Assembly: GCF_001591345.1 (NCBI RefSeq)
Contig: NZ_BCUS01000043.1
Coordinates: 1-47,067, forward strand
Source: Variovorax boronicumulans NBRC 103145
GTDB taxonomy: Bacteria > Pseudomonadota > Gammaproteobacteria > Burkholderiales > Burkholderiaceae_C
DNA length: 47,067 bases
Direction: 5' to 3'
In this document: piece after piece, positions 1-11,365 of the stretch
Layout of the letters: each line of letters starts with the position of its first letter
Numbering within the stretch: position 1 is the first letter of the stretch
Notes under the pieces: model-generated
What the model saw: the letters and a program-made list of their open reading frames with translations, nothing else
Databases searched by the model: none
Told to the model about the DNA's origin: nothing
Translations under genes and position numbers: made by a program

Positions 1-871
1 CCGGGATGTTCGCCTGCAGCGCCATCGGCTTCACGCCGGCGAGCACCGGCGGCTTCAGCGAGGCCGACACGTTGGGCTGGCCCACGAGCGCATCGAGTGC
101 GTGCTGCTGCAGCGCGATCTGCTCGTTGAGCGCTTCGATCTGCTGGCGGGCTTCAGGCAGGCCGCCTTCGCTCTGGCGCAGTTCGAGGCGGGTGTCGAGG
201 CCGGCCGAGACGCGGTCGCGCACCAGCTTGAAGGTCTCGTCGCGCTGGGCCAGCGTGCGCTTGGCCACTTCGACCTGTTCGTTCAGGCGCGCCCACTGGA
301 AGTAGCTGCGCGCCACGTTGCTCGCGAGCAGCACGCGCGCGGCATCGGCGTCGGCCGCTGCCGCGTTGGCCGCGCCGAGGGCGGTGTCGAGCGCGCTGCG
401 GTTCTTGCCGAAGAAGTCGAGCTCCCAGCTCGCGCCCAGCTGCAGCAGGCCGATGTTCTGCGTCGAGCCGCCCAGCGGCGCCGGGTAGATGTAGTTGCTG
501 TTGAACTTCTGGCGGTTCAGGTTGAGGTCGGCGCCGACCTTGGGCAGCAGCGCCGCACCGGCGATGTCCGCCGAGGCCTGCGCACGCACGAGGCGCGCAC
601 GCGCGACCTGCAGGTTCGGGTTGCCGGCCACGGCCTGGTCGACCAGCGCATTGAGCTGGCTGTCGCCGAAGGCCTGCCACCACTGGCTGTCCAGGCTGGG
701 CACGGACGCGCGCGCGGGGTCGGCCGCGATGCCGAGCGTGGTCGCATCGCGCAGCGTGGCGTGCGAGCCGATGCCGGCCATGTCGGCGCAACCGGCGAGC
801 GTGACCACCGCCAGCGCGGCGGCCACGACAGGCGTGCGGCGCAGCGCGCGCACGGCGAAAGACTCAGTCAT
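1..871 (-). CDS. NodT-family efflux outer-membrane lipoprotein (3' part beyond window)
   Basis: Outer-membrane channel of a tripartite efflux pump, in the TolC/OprM/NodT class. About 290 codons are visible and the gene runs off the left edge. The product starts MTESFAVRAL, has a hydrophobic signal segment and a lipobox L-A-G-C with Cys28. It then shows the family's W-W-Q-A-F-G-D and E-L-D-F-F-G-K-N-R segments and long helical stretches typical of the periplasmic barrel. Its ATG at 871 overlaps the 3' end of the MarR gene by 8 bases, so the two are almost certainly co-transcribed and translationally coupled. Inference: the rest of the operon, left of the window, encodes the membrane-fusion protein and inner-membrane pump, and the MarR protein represses all of it. 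Confidence 0.9.
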   Translation of the reverse strand, partial: MTESFAVRALRRTPVVAAALAVVTLAGCADMAGIGSHATLRDATTLGIAADPARASVPSLDSQWWQAFGDSQLNALVDQAVAGNPNLQVARARLVRAQASADIAGAALLPKVGADLNLNRQKFNSNYIYPAPLGGSTQNIGLLQLGASWELDFFGKNRSALDTALGAANAAAADADAARVLLASNVARSYFQWARLNEQVEVAKRTLAQRDETFKLVRDRVSAGLDTRLELRQSEGGLPEARQQIEALNEQIALQQHALDALVGQPNVSASLKPPVLAGVKPMALQANIP

Positions 872-1400
872 TCTTCTCTCCACGGGCCGCGAGGCCCTGT
901 GCGTTGTCGAGGATGCGGCGCAAGTAGTCCTTGAGCTGCTCCCATTCTTCGAGGCTGAAACCGGCCAGGTACTCGTTCTGCACCCGGCTCAGCACATAGG
1001 GCACTTCCTTCGCGGCCGCACGGCCTTCGTCGGTGAGTTCGATGTTGACCACGCGGCGGTCTTCGAGCGAGCGCACGCGCCGGCACAGGCCCTTGGCCTC
1101 GAGGCGGTCGAGCAGGCGCGTCATGGCGCCGGTGTCGAGTTCGCAGGCGCGGGCCAGTTCGGCCACGGTGGTGGCGGCGCCGACGTGCAGCTTGTACAGC
1201 GGCACCCACTGCGGGTAGGTGGGGCTGCCGGGCTCGCACATGCGCGTGCCGACGGTCTGGCCGACGGACGTGACGATGCGGCGCATCAGGTAGCCGATGC
1301 TCTCTTCGGCGCGGTAGTCCTCGGCGCGATAGAAGGCGACCGGCGGGCGCACGGCCTCGTCGGGCGTCGGAGGGACCGGGGAAATGGGGGCATCGCTCAT
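864..1400 (-). CDS. MarR-family transcriptional regulator of efflux operon
   Basis: 178-residue winged-helix repressor. The MarR domain covers about residues 45-150, including V-A-E-L-A-R-A-C-E-L-D recognition-helix sequence, T-R-L-L-D-R-L-E-A-K-G-L and the wing with R-S-L-E-D-R-R. Family members repress efflux operons and release DNA on binding phenolics or drugs. It precedes an efflux lipoprotein gene with an 8-base overlap and is divergent from an ABC exporter. The ATG at 1400 is preferred because a near-consensus promoter puts the transcript start at or next to it. An in-frame ATG at 1421 lies inside the promoter spacer and is therefore unlikely. The ligand is unknown. Confidence 0.9.
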   Translation of the reverse strand: MSDAPISPVPPTPDEAVRPPVAFYRAEDYRAEESIGYLMRRIVTSVGQTVGTRMCEPGSPTYPQWVPLYKLHVGAATTVAELARACELDTGAMTRLLDRLEAKGLCRRVRSLEDRRVVNIELTDEGRAAAKEVPYVLSRVQNEYLAGFSLEEWEQLKDYLRRILDNAQGLAARGEKND

Positions 1401-1440
1401 GGCCGAAATATTAGTTGTCATGGCAATTACTGTCAAGGCG
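1401..1440 (-). promoter_or_regulatory. Promoter and probable autoregulatory operator of the marR-nodT operon
   Basis: On the minus strand TTGACA (1436-1431), a 17-base spacer and TAATAT (1413-1408) form a near-perfect sigma-70 promoter. The spacer holds the imperfect palindrome TTGCCATGACAA (1426-1415), the size of a MarR half-site pair, so the repressor would occlude RNA polymerase. Only 7 bases separate the -10 from the ATG at 1400, so the mRNA is predicted to be leaderless. The -10/-35 match is seen directly; the operator role is inference. Confidence 0.7.
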
Positions 1441-1464
1441 ACCTTTGTGGGGGCAAGGGCTCGG

Positions 1465-1478
1465 TAGAATTCGCGCCC
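1465..1478 (+). promoter_or_regulatory. Putative -10 element of the ABC exporter gene
   Basis: TAGAAT at 1465-1470 lies 8 bases before the ATG at 1479, again predicting a leaderless or nearly leaderless transcript. No good -35 is visible at 17 bases, and no Shine-Dalgarno sequence precedes the ATG. Confidence 0.4.
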
Positions 1479-3266
1479 ATGGCTTCTTCCCCTCCGTCGT
1501 CCTCCGCAGCCAAGGGTTCGCCCCGCTCGCTGTCGGGGTTGCGCCCCTTCCTTCGCCCCTACCGCGTGCAGATCGTGCTGGCGGGGGTCTTCCTGGTGAT
1601 GGCGGCGGTCACGACGCTGGCTTTCCCTATCGCCCTGCGCAGCCTGATTGACGGCGGCCTGGTCAGCGCCGACAAGGGCGCCCAGACCATGGCACTGCGC
1701 GAGCACTTCGGCGCCCTCTTCGCGGTGGCCGTGGCGCTGGGCCTGTTTTCGGCCGCGCGCTTCTATACGGTGAGCTGGCTCGGCGAGCGCGTCACGGCCG
1801 ACCTGCGCAACGCGGTCTACGGCCATGTGCTGCAGCAGAGCCCGGCCTTCTTCGAGACCACGCAGACCGGCGAGGTGCTGTCGCGCCTCACGGCCGACAC
1901 CACGCTGGTGCAGACGGTGGTCGGCTCGTCGCTGAGCATGGGCCTGCGCAACGCCGTCATGGGCGTGGGCGCGCTGGCGGTGCTGGTCTGGACCAACCCT
2001 TATGTGATGGTGCAGGTGCTGGGCATCCTGGTGCTGGTGGTGCTGCCGAGCATGTGGTTCGGCCGCCGCGTGCGCAAGCTGTCGCGCGCCAGCCAGGACC
2101 GCGTGGCCGACTCGAGCGCCATCGCGGCCGAGGTGCTGAACGCCATTCCGGTGGTGCAGAGCTACACGGCCGAAGGCCGCGAGGCCGACCGCTTCAAGGG
2201 CTCGACCGAGAACGCCTTCCATACCGCCGTGCGCCGCACGCGCGCGCGCTCGGTGCTCGTGGCCTTCATCATCATTGCCACCTCGGCCGCCCTGCTCTGG
2301 GGCCTGTACGAAGGCACGCAGGCCGTGCTGCGCGGCGACATCACGGCCGGCCACCTGGGCCAGACCGTGGTCTACGTGGCGATCCTGGCGAGCGCCACCG
2401 CGGTGCTCGGCGAGGTGTACGGCGACCTGCTGCGCGCCGCCGGTGCCACCGAGCGCCTGATGGAACTGCTGCACGCGCCGACGGCCATCGCCTCGCCCGC
2501 ACGGCCGGCAGTCGCGCCGGTTCCCGCTGCGGGCAGCGCGATCCGCTTCGACGCCATCACCTTCCACTACCCCTCGCGGCCGGGCACGCCGGCGCTGCGC
2601 GATTTCAGCCTGGACATCGCGCCTGGCGAAACCGTGGCGCTGGTGGGATCGAGCGGCGCGGGCAAGAGCACGGTGTTCCAGCTGCTGCTGCGCTACTACG
2701 ACCCGCAGTCGGGCCGCATCGTGCTCGACGGTGCGTCGCTGGACGCGCTTGCGCTGCACGACCTGCGCACCCGCATCGGCCTCGTGCCGCAGGACGCGGT
2801 GATCTTCTCGGCCAGCGCCTTGGAGAACATCCGCTACGGCCGGCCCGAGGCCAGCGCCGACGAGGTGCACGCCGCGGCGCGCGCCGCCTTCGCACACGAC
2901 TTCCTGCAGGCCTTGCCCGAGGGCTACGACACCTTCCTGGGCGAACGCGGCGTGCGGTTGTCGGGCGGCCAGCGCCAGCGCATCGCCATCGCGCGGGCCA
3001 TTTTGAAGAACCCGCCGCTGCTGCTGCTGGACGAAGCCACCAGCGCGCTCGACGCCGAGAGCGAGCGCATGGTGCAGGCCGCGCTCGAATCGGCGATGGA
3101 AAACCGCACCACGCTCGTGATCGCCCACCGCCTGGCGACCGTGCAGAAGGCCGACCGCATCATCGTGCTGGACCACGGCGGCATCGTCGAACAGGGAACG
3201 CACGCGGCGCTGGTGGCGCAAGGCGGCGTGTACGCGCGGCTGGCCGCGCTGCAGTTCACGGCCTGA
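1479..3266 (+). CDS. ABC exporter, fused permease/ATPase (MsbA-like)
   Basis: 595-residue half-transporter that would act as a homodimer in the inner membrane. Six membrane helices fill about residues 25-320 (ABC transmembrane type 1), followed by an ATPase domain at about 355-590. Walker A is GSSGAGKST, the signature is LSGGQRQR, Walker B is LLLLDEA and the switch histidine lies in IAHRLAT. Length and organisation match MsbA-related lipid or drug exporters. The substrate cannot be told from sequence. It is divergent from the MarR/NodT pair and shares their 78-base intergenic region, so MarR may also influence it. The ATG at 1479 follows a -10-like TAGAAT; a much longer open frame upstream is not supported. 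Confidence 0.93.
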   Translation: MASSPPSSSAAKGSPRSLSGLRPFLRPYRVQIVLAGVFLVMAAVTTLAFPIALRSLIDGGLVSADKGAQTMALREHFGALFAVAVALGLFSAARFYTVSWLGERVTADLRNAVYGHVLQQSPAFFETTQTGEVLSRLTADTTLVQTVVGSSLSMGLRNAVMGVGALAVLVWTNPYVMVQVLGILVLVVLPSMWFGRRVRKLSRASQDRVADSSAIAAEVLNAIPVVQSYTAEGREADRFKGSTENAFHTAVRRTRARSVLVAFIIIATSAALLWGLYEGTQAVLRGDITAGHLGQTVVYVAILASATAVLGEVYGDLLRAAGATERLMELLHAPTAIASPARPAVAPVPAAGSAIRFDAITFHYPSRPGTPALRDFSLDIAPGETVALVGSSGAGKSTVFQLLLRYYDPQSGRIVLDGASLDALALHDLRTRIGLVPQDAVIFSASALENIRYGRPEASADEVHAAARAAFAHDFLQALPEGYDTFLGERGVRLSGGQRQRIAIARAILKNPPLLLLDEATSALDAESERMVQAALESAMENRTTLVIAHRLATVQKADRIIVLDHGGIVEQGTHAALVAQGGVYARLAALQFTA

Positions 3267-3274
3267 GCGGGCCG

Positions 3275-3305
3275 GGCCGGACTGGCTCGTCGTCGAGCCG
3301 GCCGG
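3275..3305. terminator. GC-rich hairpin between convergent genes
   Basis: GGCTCG (3284-3289) pairs with CGAGCC (3294-3299) around a 4-base loop, extended by CCGG (3277-3280) with CCGG (3302-3305). It sits in the 39-base gap between the convergent ABC exporter and DUF1178 genes, where a bidirectional terminator is expected. There is no U-tract on either strand, so termination strength is uncertain. Confidence 0.4.
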
Positions 3306-3791
3306 TTACTGCAGGGTTTCTTTCAGCGCCGCCGGAATCGGCAGCGCCATCACCGGAATGCCTTCATCGAGCAGCGCCTCGGTCTGCTCCGGTGTGGCCT
3401 GGCCGCGGATGCCGCGCTCGGCGGTTTCGCCGTAATGCATCTTGCGCGCCTCGTCGGCAAAGCGGTCGCCGACGTCTTCGGTCTTGGCCAGCACTTCGCG
3501 CACGGCGCGCATCCAGCGGGCTTCGGGCGAAGTCGAGGATGCGGATACTTGCGTGGAAGGCGTTGCGGGTGCCGCCGGCGCGCGGGCCGCGTCGCCGCGC
3601 CCTTCTTCCTTCGGCGCCTTGGCGTTGCTCAGGTTCAGGCGGGGCGCGCTCAGCAGCTTGACGATGGCGGTGTCGCCACAGACCGGGCACTCGACGAGGC
3701 CGCTGGCGAGCTGGCTGTCGAACGCTTCATTGGACGCAAACCAGCCCTCGAAGCCGTGGCCGTGCGTGCAGCGGAGATCGAGGACCTTCAT
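3306..3791 (-). CDS. DUF1178 family protein
   Basis: 161-residue protein recognised as DUF1178. The N-terminus MKVLDLRC-x-H-G-H-x-F-E-G-W-F and a C-P-V-C-G pair near residue 37 form a possible zinc-ribbon-like metal site. An Ala/Pro-rich linker (about 65-85) joins a helical C-terminal half with the conserved R-x-M-H-Y-G-E. No function is established for the family. It is the last gene of the complex I neighbourhood, 7 bases after the NUDIX gene, and is probably co-transcribed with it. Confidence 0.85.
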   Translation of the reverse strand: MKVLDLRCTHGHGFEGWFASNEAFDSQLASGLVECPVCGDTAIVKLLSAPRLNLSNAKAPKEEGRGDAARAPAAPATPSTQVSASSTSPEARWMRAVREVLAKTEDVGDRFADEARKMHYGETAERGIRGQATPEQTEALLDEGIPVMALPIPAALKETLQ

Positions 3792-3798
3792 GCGCGGA

Positions 3799-4404
3799 TT
3801 ATCCCGCGCCGCCTTGCGAGGCTGCGGCCTGCCAATCCAGTGCCCATGCGCCCGACAGGACGTTCTGCAGCCACAGGGCGCAGGTGAGCGTCTTCGCGTC
3901 GGTCACGGTGCCGTCGCGGCACCAGCCGATGAGCTCCTGCGGCGTGGCGGTGAACACGTCGAGAAACTCGCCGTGGTCGAGCTGGCGCTCGCCCAGCGAG
4001 AGGCCGCGTGCGAAGTAGATGTGGATGATCTCGGTCGAGTACGCCACCGCCAGGTGCGTGGCGCCGGCATGCGCCCATTCGCGCGCGGAGTAGCCGGTTT
4101 CCTCGAGCAGTTCGCGCTGGCCGCACAGCAGCGGATCTTCGCCAGCGTCGAGCTTGCCCGCGGGAAACTCCACGATCACGCGGTCCACCGGGTAGCGGAA
4201 CTGGCGCTCCAGCACCACGCGACCGTCGTCGAGCAGCGGAATCACCACCACCGCACCGGGGTGCACCACGTACTCGCGCGTGGCGTTGTGGCCGTCGGGC
4301 AGGCGGATGGTGTCGCGCTTGGCGTGCAGGAACTTGCCCTTGAAGAGCTCTTCGCTGCTGACGAGCGCTTCCTTCAGATGCGAATCGGGGGCGGGAGAAG
4401 TCAT
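3799..4404 (-). CDS. NUDIX hydrolase, ADP-ribose pyrophosphatase type
   Basis: 201-residue NUDIX enzyme, predicted to hydrolyse ADP-ribose or a related nucleoside diphosphate sugar. The NUDIX box G-x5-E-x7-R-E-L-x-E-E-x-G-Y is intact around residues 83-105, with E-F-P-A-G-K just before it, as in NudF-type pyrophosphatases. It follows the DUF2818 gene by 5 bases. Inference: hydrolysis of NADH breakdown products would fit its place behind the nuo genes. Substrate assignment is by family only. Confidence 0.87.
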   Translation of the reverse strand: MTSPAPDSHLKEALVSSEELFKGKFLHAKRDTIRLPDGHNATREYVVHPGAVVVIPLLDDGRVVLERQFRYPVDRVIVEFPAGKLDAGEDPLLCGQRELLEETGYSAREWAHAGATHLAVAYSTEIIHIYFARGLSLGERQLDHGEFLDVFTATPQELIGWCRDGTVTDAKTLTCALWLQNVLSGAWALDWQAAASQGGAG

Positions 4405-4409
4405 GTCGG

Positions 4410-4715
4410 TCAGTGCCTGTGCTTCATCAGGTAGCGCCAGGTGAACCCCGGGAAGGCCAGCACGACGAACAGCGAGGCCGTCACCGCGTAGAACTCCCAG
4501 CCCTGCGCAGCGATCTGCCCTGCCCTGCGCTCGAACAGCAGGCCGATGCCGCCGGCGATGAAGTACAGCACCACCAGTTCGCCGAAGCGGATGGCGAGCG
4601 ACTTGTGCGCGGTCGACAGCGGCACCGCCCCGAACAGGCGCTCATTCAGGAACGGCAGGTTGGCGGCCACCAGGGCCACCAGCAGCACCACCCAGACCGA
4701 CGCGGTTTGCGACAC
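4410..4715 (-). CDS. DUF2818 small membrane protein
   Basis: 101-residue protein with three predicted membrane helices (about 7-23, 48-65 and 76-93), recognised as DUF2818. It begins 15 bases after nuoN and has the same direction. Genes of this family are known to me as companions of betaproteobacterial nuoN, which suggests a role in complex I assembly or stability, but no function is demonstrated. Confidence 0.82.
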   Translation of the reverse strand: MSQTASVWVVLLVALVAANLPFLNERLFGAVPLSTAHKSLAIRFGELVVLYFIAGGIGLLFERRAGQIAAQGWEFYAVTASLFVVLAFPGFTWRYLMKHRH

Positions 4716-4730
4716 CGTCTGCGGGCCGCG

Positions 4731-6218
4731 TCAGTGGGCCAGCGTGGCCGCGATGGCGTCGTAGCACAGCGTCATCAGACCGCCGGGCAGCACGCCAAGA
4801 ATCAGGATCAGTGCGCCGTTGATCGTGAGCACGGTGCGCACGTCGAACGAGGCCGACACGGTGGTCGCCGTGACGGGCGCGTCGAAGTACATGACCTTGA
4901 CCACGCGCAGGTAGTAGAACGCGCCGATCAGCGAGGTGATCACGGCGAACACGGCCAGGCCGATGTAGATGGCGGCGCCCGAGGCGATCAGCGCCTGCAG
5001 CACGGCCAGCTTGGCGTAGAAGCCAACGAGTGGCGGCAGGCCGGCCAGCGAGAACATCGCGATGGCCATCACGCCGGCGTACAGCGGGCTGCGCTGGTTG
5101 AGGCCGGCCAGGTCGGTGATCTCTTCGCTTTCGAAGCCTTCGCGCGCCAGCAGCAGGATGATGCCGAAGCTCGCCAGCGTGGTCAGCACGTAGGTCACGA
5201 CGTAGAACATCGCGGCGCTGTAGGCGGCCTGCGCGTTCTGCGTGCCCTGCAGGTCGGAACCCGCCACCAGGCCCAGCAGCATGAAGCCCATCTGCGCGAT
5301 GGTCGAGTAGGCCAGCATGCGCTTGAGGTTGCTCTGCGCAATGGCGGCCAGGTTGCCGATCACCAGCGACGCCACCGCCAGCACGGCGAGCATCTGCTGC
5401 CAGTCGATGGCCAGCGGCTGCAGGCCGTCGACCAGGAGGCGGATGATGATGCCGAAGGCAGCCAGCTCGGGCGCGGCGCCGATCAGCAACGTGATCGCCG
5501 TCGGCGCGCCCTGGTAGACGTCGGGCACCCACATGTGGAACGGTGCGGCACCGACCTTGAACGCCAGGCCGGCCACGATGAAGACCAGGCCGAACACCAG
5601 CACCTGGTGGTTCACCTTGCCGGTCGAGATCGCCTTGAACACTTCGTTCAGGTCGAGCGAGCCGGTGGCGCCGTACATCATCGACAGGCCGTACAGCAGG
5701 AAGCCGCTGGCCATGGCGCCGAGCACGAAGTACTTCATGGCGGCTTCGCTGGCCACCGCGTTGTCGCGGCGCAGCGCCACGAGCGCGTAGCTCGAGAGCG
5801 TGAGCAGTTCCAGGCCGAGGTAGATCAGCAGGAAGTTGCTGCCGCCGATCATCACGAACATGCCCAGCAACGCCAGCATGCTGATCGTGAACATCTCGCC
5901 GCCACGCAGCATCTCGCGGTCGGCCGCGTAGGGACGGCCGTAGACCAGCGTCACCATCAGGGCCAGCGAGGCGAAGCACTTGAGCCAGTTGCCCATCGTG
6001 TCGCTCACCACCATGCCGCCGAAGCCGTAGGAGGTCTTGCCACCGACAGCGGCCAGGCCGGTCAGCACGGCCACCGCCGCCAGCGTGAGCAGCGTCAGGA
6101 TGTAGGTGCGGGTGCGGCGCGGGCTCGTGTCCGACAGGTCGACCAGCGCAATGATGCAGGCCATGACCAGCAACACGATTTCGGGGTAGATCGTCACCCA
6201 GCTGAGTTTGTCAATCAT
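4731..6218 (-). CDS. nuoN: NADH-quinone oxidoreductase subunit N
   Basis: 495-residue antiporter-like membrane subunit of complex I, with about 14 helices, involved in proton translocation. The characteristic [18 protein letters not shown] segment around residues 220-240 contains the conserved lysine and is followed by [14 protein letters not shown]. It is the last nuo gene, 24 bases after nuoM. Confidence 0.97.
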   Translation of the reverse strand: MIDKLSWVTIYPEIVLLVMACIIALVDLSDTSPRRTRTYILTLLTLAAVAVLTGLAAVGGKTSYGFGGMVVSDTMGNWLKCFASLALMVTLVYGRPYAADREMLRGGEMFTISMLALLGMFVMIGGSNFLLIYLGLELLTLSSYALVALRRDNAVASEAAMKYFVLGAMASGFLLYGLSMMYGATGSLDLNEVFKAISTGKVNHQVLVFGLVFIVAGLAFKVGAAPFHMWVPDVYQGAPTAITLLIGAAPELAAFGIIIRLLVDGLQPLAIDWQQMLAVLAVASLVIGNLAAIAQSNLKRMLAYSTIAQMGFMLLGLVAGSDLQGTQNAQAAYSAAMFYVVTYVLTTLASFGIILLLAREGFESEEITDLAGLNQRSPLYAGVMAIAMFSLAGLPPLVGFYAKLAVLQALIASGAAIYIGLAVFAVITSLIGAFYYLRVVKVMYFDAPVTATTVSASFDVRTVLTINGALILILGVLPGGLMTLCYDAIAATLAH

Positions 6219-6242
6219 CTCGTTCTCTTCTTCAGCGTGGCA

Positions 6243-7721
6243 TCAGACGGGCAGCTTCGAAATCGCCACGTGGCGCAGAAGCTCGACGACGGAGGCATCC
6301 ATCGCGTCGGTGAAAGGCTTCGGATACAGGCCCATCCACAGCACGGCGATCGCCAGCAGCGAGAGCATCAGGAATTCGCGGGCGTTGATGTCCTTCAGTT
6401 CCTTGACGTGGTCGTTGCCGACCGGGCCCAGGTACACGCGCTTGTACATCCACAGGGTGTAGGCAGCGCCGAAGATCAGTGCGGTGGCAGCGCCCAGGCC
6501 GACCCAGAAGTTGGCCTTGACGGCGCCCAGGATCACCATCCATTCGCCCACGAAACCGGCGGTGCCCGGCAGGCCGCAGTTGGCCATGGCGAACAGCAGC
6601 GCGAACGCGGCGAACTTGGGCATGGTGTTGACCACGCCGCCGTAGTCGGCGATCTGGCGCGAGTGCACGCGGTCGTACAGCACGCCGATGCCCAGGAACA
6701 TGGCGCCCGACACGAAGCCGTGGGCAATCATCTGCACGATACCGCCGGACACGCCGAGCTCGTTGAAGATGAAGAAGCCCAGCGTCACGAAGCCCATGTG
6801 GGCCACCGACGAGTACGCCACCAGCTTCTTCATGTCCTGCTGCACCAGCGCCACCAGGCCCACGTAGATCACGGCGATGAGCGACAGCGCGATCATGAGC
6901 CACGCCCACTCGTGCGAAGCGTCAGGCGCGATGGGCATCGAGAAGCGCAGGAAACCGTAGGCACCCAGCTTCAGCATGATCGCGGCCAGCACGGCCGAAC
7001 CGCCCGTGGGGGCCTCGACGTGCACGTCGGGCAGCCAGGTGTGGACCGGCCACATCGGCACCTTGACGGCGAAGGCCGCGAAGAAGGCAAAGAACAGGAA
7101 GGTCTGCGCGGTCGAACCCAGCGGCAGCTTGTGCCAGCTCAGGATGTCGAAGCTGCCGCCCGACTTGTTGTACAGGAAGATCAGCGCGACCAGCATGAGC
7201 AGCGAGCCGAGCAGCGTGTACAGGAAGAACTTGAACGCCGCGTAGATCTTGTTCGGGCCGCCCCAGATGCCGATGATCAGGTACATCGGGATCAGCGTGG
7301 CTTCGAAGAACACGTAGAACAGGATGCCGTCGAGCGCCGAGAACACGCCGATCATGAAACCCGACAGGATCAGGAACGCGCCCATGTACTGGTTCACGCG
7401 CTCGGTGATCACTTCCCAGGCCGAGATCACGACCACGACCGTGATGAACGAGGTCAGCAGCACCAGCCACAGCGACATGCCGTCGATGCCCAGGTGGTAG
7501 TTGACGTTGAAGCGCGAGATCCAGCTCGTCTTCTCGACGAACTGCATCGCGGCGGTTCCGTTCTGGAAGCGCGTGAACAGCGGCACCGTGACCAGGAAGC
7601 TCACGATGGCACCGACGAGCGCGACCCAGCGCACGCCCTTGGCGTGCTCGTCGCGGCCAAACGCCAGCAGCACGGCGCCGAATGCGATCGGCACCCAGAT
7701 GGCAAGGCTCAACAAACCCAT
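6243..7721 (-). CDS. nuoM: NADH-quinone oxidoreductase subunit M
   Basis: 492-residue antiporter-like proton-pumping subunit of complex I. The E-A-T-L-I-P-M-Y glutamate motif near residue 140 and the A-F-A-V-K-V-P-M-W-P-V-H-T-W-L-P-D segment near 220 with its lysine are intact, as is D-M-K-K-L-V-A-Y-S-S-V-A-H-M-G. It starts 25 bases after nuoL. Confidence 0.97.
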   Translation of the reverse strand: MGLLSLAIWVPIAFGAVLLAFGRDEHAKGVRWVALVGAIVSFLVTVPLFTRFQNGTAAMQFVEKTSWISRFNVNYHLGIDGMSLWLVLLTSFITVVVVISAWEVITERVNQYMGAFLILSGFMIGVFSALDGILFYVFFEATLIPMYLIIGIWGGPNKIYAAFKFFLYTLLGSLLMLVALIFLYNKSGGSFDILSWHKLPLGSTAQTFLFFAFFAAFAVKVPMWPVHTWLPDVHVEAPTGGSAVLAAIMLKLGAYGFLRFSMPIAPDASHEWAWLMIALSLIAVIYVGLVALVQQDMKKLVAYSSVAHMGFVTLGFFIFNELGVSGGIVQMIAHGFVSGAMFLGIGVLYDRVHSRQIADYGGVVNTMPKFAAFALLFAMANCGLPGTAGFVGEWMVILGAVKANFWVGLGAATALIFGAAYTLWMYKRVYLGPVGNDHVKELKDINAREFLMLSLLAIAVLWMGLYPKPFTDAMDASVVELLRHVAISKLPV

Positions 7722-7746
7722 TTTTCTTTTTCTCCAGCGTTCGGGC

Positions 7747-9792
<2,046 letters not shown>

Positions 9793-9799
9793 ACTGCTG

Positions 9800-10108
9800 T
9801 CAACCCTTGAGCGAGTTGAGTTCGTCGACGTTGATGTTGGACTTGTTGCGGAACAACAGGACCAGCAGCGCCAGGCCGATGGCCGATTCGGCCGCCGCCA
9901 CCGTCAGGATGAAGAACACGAAGATCTGGCCGTGCATGTCGCCCAGGTAGTGCGAGAAGGCCACGAAGTTCATGTTGACCGCCAGCAGCATCAGTTCGAT
10001 GGCCATCAGCAGCACGATCAGGTTCTTGCGGTTCAGGAAGATGCCGATCACCGACAGCGCGAAGAGCATCGCGCCGAGCGAGAGAAAGTGTCCGAGCGTG
10101 AGCGTCAT
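9800..10108 (-). CDS. nuoK: NADH-quinone oxidoreductase subunit K
   Basis: 102-residue three-helix membrane subunit of complex I with the conserved buried glutamates in M-A-I-E-L-M-L (about residue 37) and A-A-E-S-A-I-G (about residue 73). Its ATG overlaps the nuoJ stop by 4 bases, which implies translational coupling. Confidence 0.97.
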   Translation of the reverse strand: MTLTLGHFLSLGAMLFALSVIGIFLNRKNLIVLLMAIELMLLAVNMNFVAFSHYLGDMHGQIFVFFILTVAAAESAIGLALLVLLFRNKSNINVDELNSLKG

Positions 10109-10764
10109 GCCTTGTTTTCCTTTGCAGCGGCATCCGCTGCCGGGGCCTCAACCACCGGCTCGGCCGCACGCGTGACGGGCATCTGCACGATGCGCACGCG
10201 GTCGCGCGCCTTCACGCGCACCTGGTCCGACGGGTTGACGTACTTGCTGTCCTTGCGGGTGCGCAGCGTCAGTGCAATGGCGGCAATGATGGCCACCAGC
10301 AGGATGACCGCGGCGATTTCCAGCGGATAGAGGTATTCGGAGTACAGCAGCTTGCCCAGCTCGAGCGTGTTCGAGCTGTTGGGCGAGGTCGTCGCCATGG
10401 CGCGCGGGCCTTCGCCCAGGCGGAAGCCGCCCATGAGCACGGCGGCCATTTCAAGCGCGATGAGCGCGCCGATGCCGGCCGCCAGCGGGAAGTGCTTCCA
10501 GAAGCCCTCCCGCAGGCCGTCGACGTCGATGTCCAGCATCATCACGACGAACAGGAAGAGCACCATCACGGCGCCGACGTACACCAGCACGAGCGAGATC
10601 GCCAGGAACTCGGCGCGCAGCAGCAGCCAGATGGCCGAGGCCTGGAAGAAAGCCAGCACCAGGTACAGCGCGGCGTACACGGGGTTGCGGGAGGTGATGA
10701 CGCGGAAGGCTGCAAACAGCAGCACCGCGGCAAACAGATAGAACAGACCGGTCTTGACGTCCAT
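10105..10764 (-). CDS. nuoJ: NADH-quinone oxidoreductase subunit J
   Basis: 219-residue membrane subunit of complex I with five predicted helices in residues 1-165 and a charged, Ala-rich cytoplasmic tail of about 45 residues. [17 protein letters not shown] in helix 3 is characteristic. It overlaps nuoK by 4 bases and follows nuoI by 37. Confidence 0.96.
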   Translation of the reverse strand: MDVKTGLFYLFAAVLLFAAFRVITSRNPVYAALYLVLAFFQASAIWLLLRAEFLAISLVLVYVGAVMVLFLFVVMMLDIDVDGLREGFWKHFPLAAGIGALIALEMAAVLMGGFRLGEGPRAMATTSPNSSNTLELGKLLYSEYLYPLEIAAVILLVAIIAAIALTLRTRKDSKYVNPSDQVRVKARDRVRIVQMPVTRAAEPVVEAPAADAAAKENKA

Positions 10765-10801
10765 TGGAATTCGATTGGTACGGGTTTCGAGCGGAGCCGG
10801 C

Positions 10802-11347
10802 TCAGCGGTACTTGGCGTCGGCCGCCTTGTTCGCCGCGATTTCTTTTTCGTAGCGGTCGCCCACGGCCAGCAGCATGTCCTTGGTGAAGTACAGGTCGCC
10901 GCGCTTTTCGCCGTGGTATTCGAAGATGTGCGTCTCGACGATCGAGTCGACCGGGCAGCTCTCTTCGCAGAAGCCGCAGAAGATGCACTTGGTCAGGTCG
11001 ATGTCGTAGCGCGTGGTGCGGCGCGAGCCGTCGTCACGCACGTCGGATTCGATGGTGATCGCCAGCGCGGGGCACACGGCCTCGCACAGCTTGCAGGCGA
11101 TGCAGCGCTCTTCGCCGTTCTCGTAGCGGCGCAGCGCGTGCAGGCCGCGAAAGCGCGGCGACAGCGGCGTCTTCTCTTCGGGGAACTGGACGGTGATCTT
11201 GCGCGCGAAGGCGTACTTGCCCGTGATGGCCAGGCCCTTGAACAGTTCGAACAGCATGAAGCTGCCCAGGAAGTCCTTGAGCGAGAACGGTGCGGAGGCC
11301 AGCTTGGAGGTGCGCCCGAGCCCTCCGGCGGTGTGTGAAGCAGTCAT
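10802..11347 (-). CDS. nuoI: NADH-quinone oxidoreductase subunit I (two [4Fe-4S])
   Basis: 181-residue peripheral subunit that passes electrons through clusters N6a and N6b. Two complete ferredoxin motifs are seen: Cys82/85/88/92 in [12 protein letters not shown] and Cys121/124/127/131 in [12 protein letters not shown]. The N-terminal 20 residues are less conserved. The ATG at 1347 positions the start 18 bases after nuoH. Confidence 0.96.
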   Translation of the reverse strand: MTASHTAGGLGRTSKLASAPFSLKDFLGSFMLFELFKGLAITGKYAFARKITVQFPEEKTPLSPRFRGLHALRRYENGEERCIACKLCEAVCPALAITIESDVRDDGSRRTTRYDIDLTKCIFCGFCEESCPVDSIVETHIFEYHGEKRGDLYFTKDMLLAVGDRYEKEIAANKAADAKYR

Positions 11348-11365
11348 GATGTCGTCGCTTCCTGC

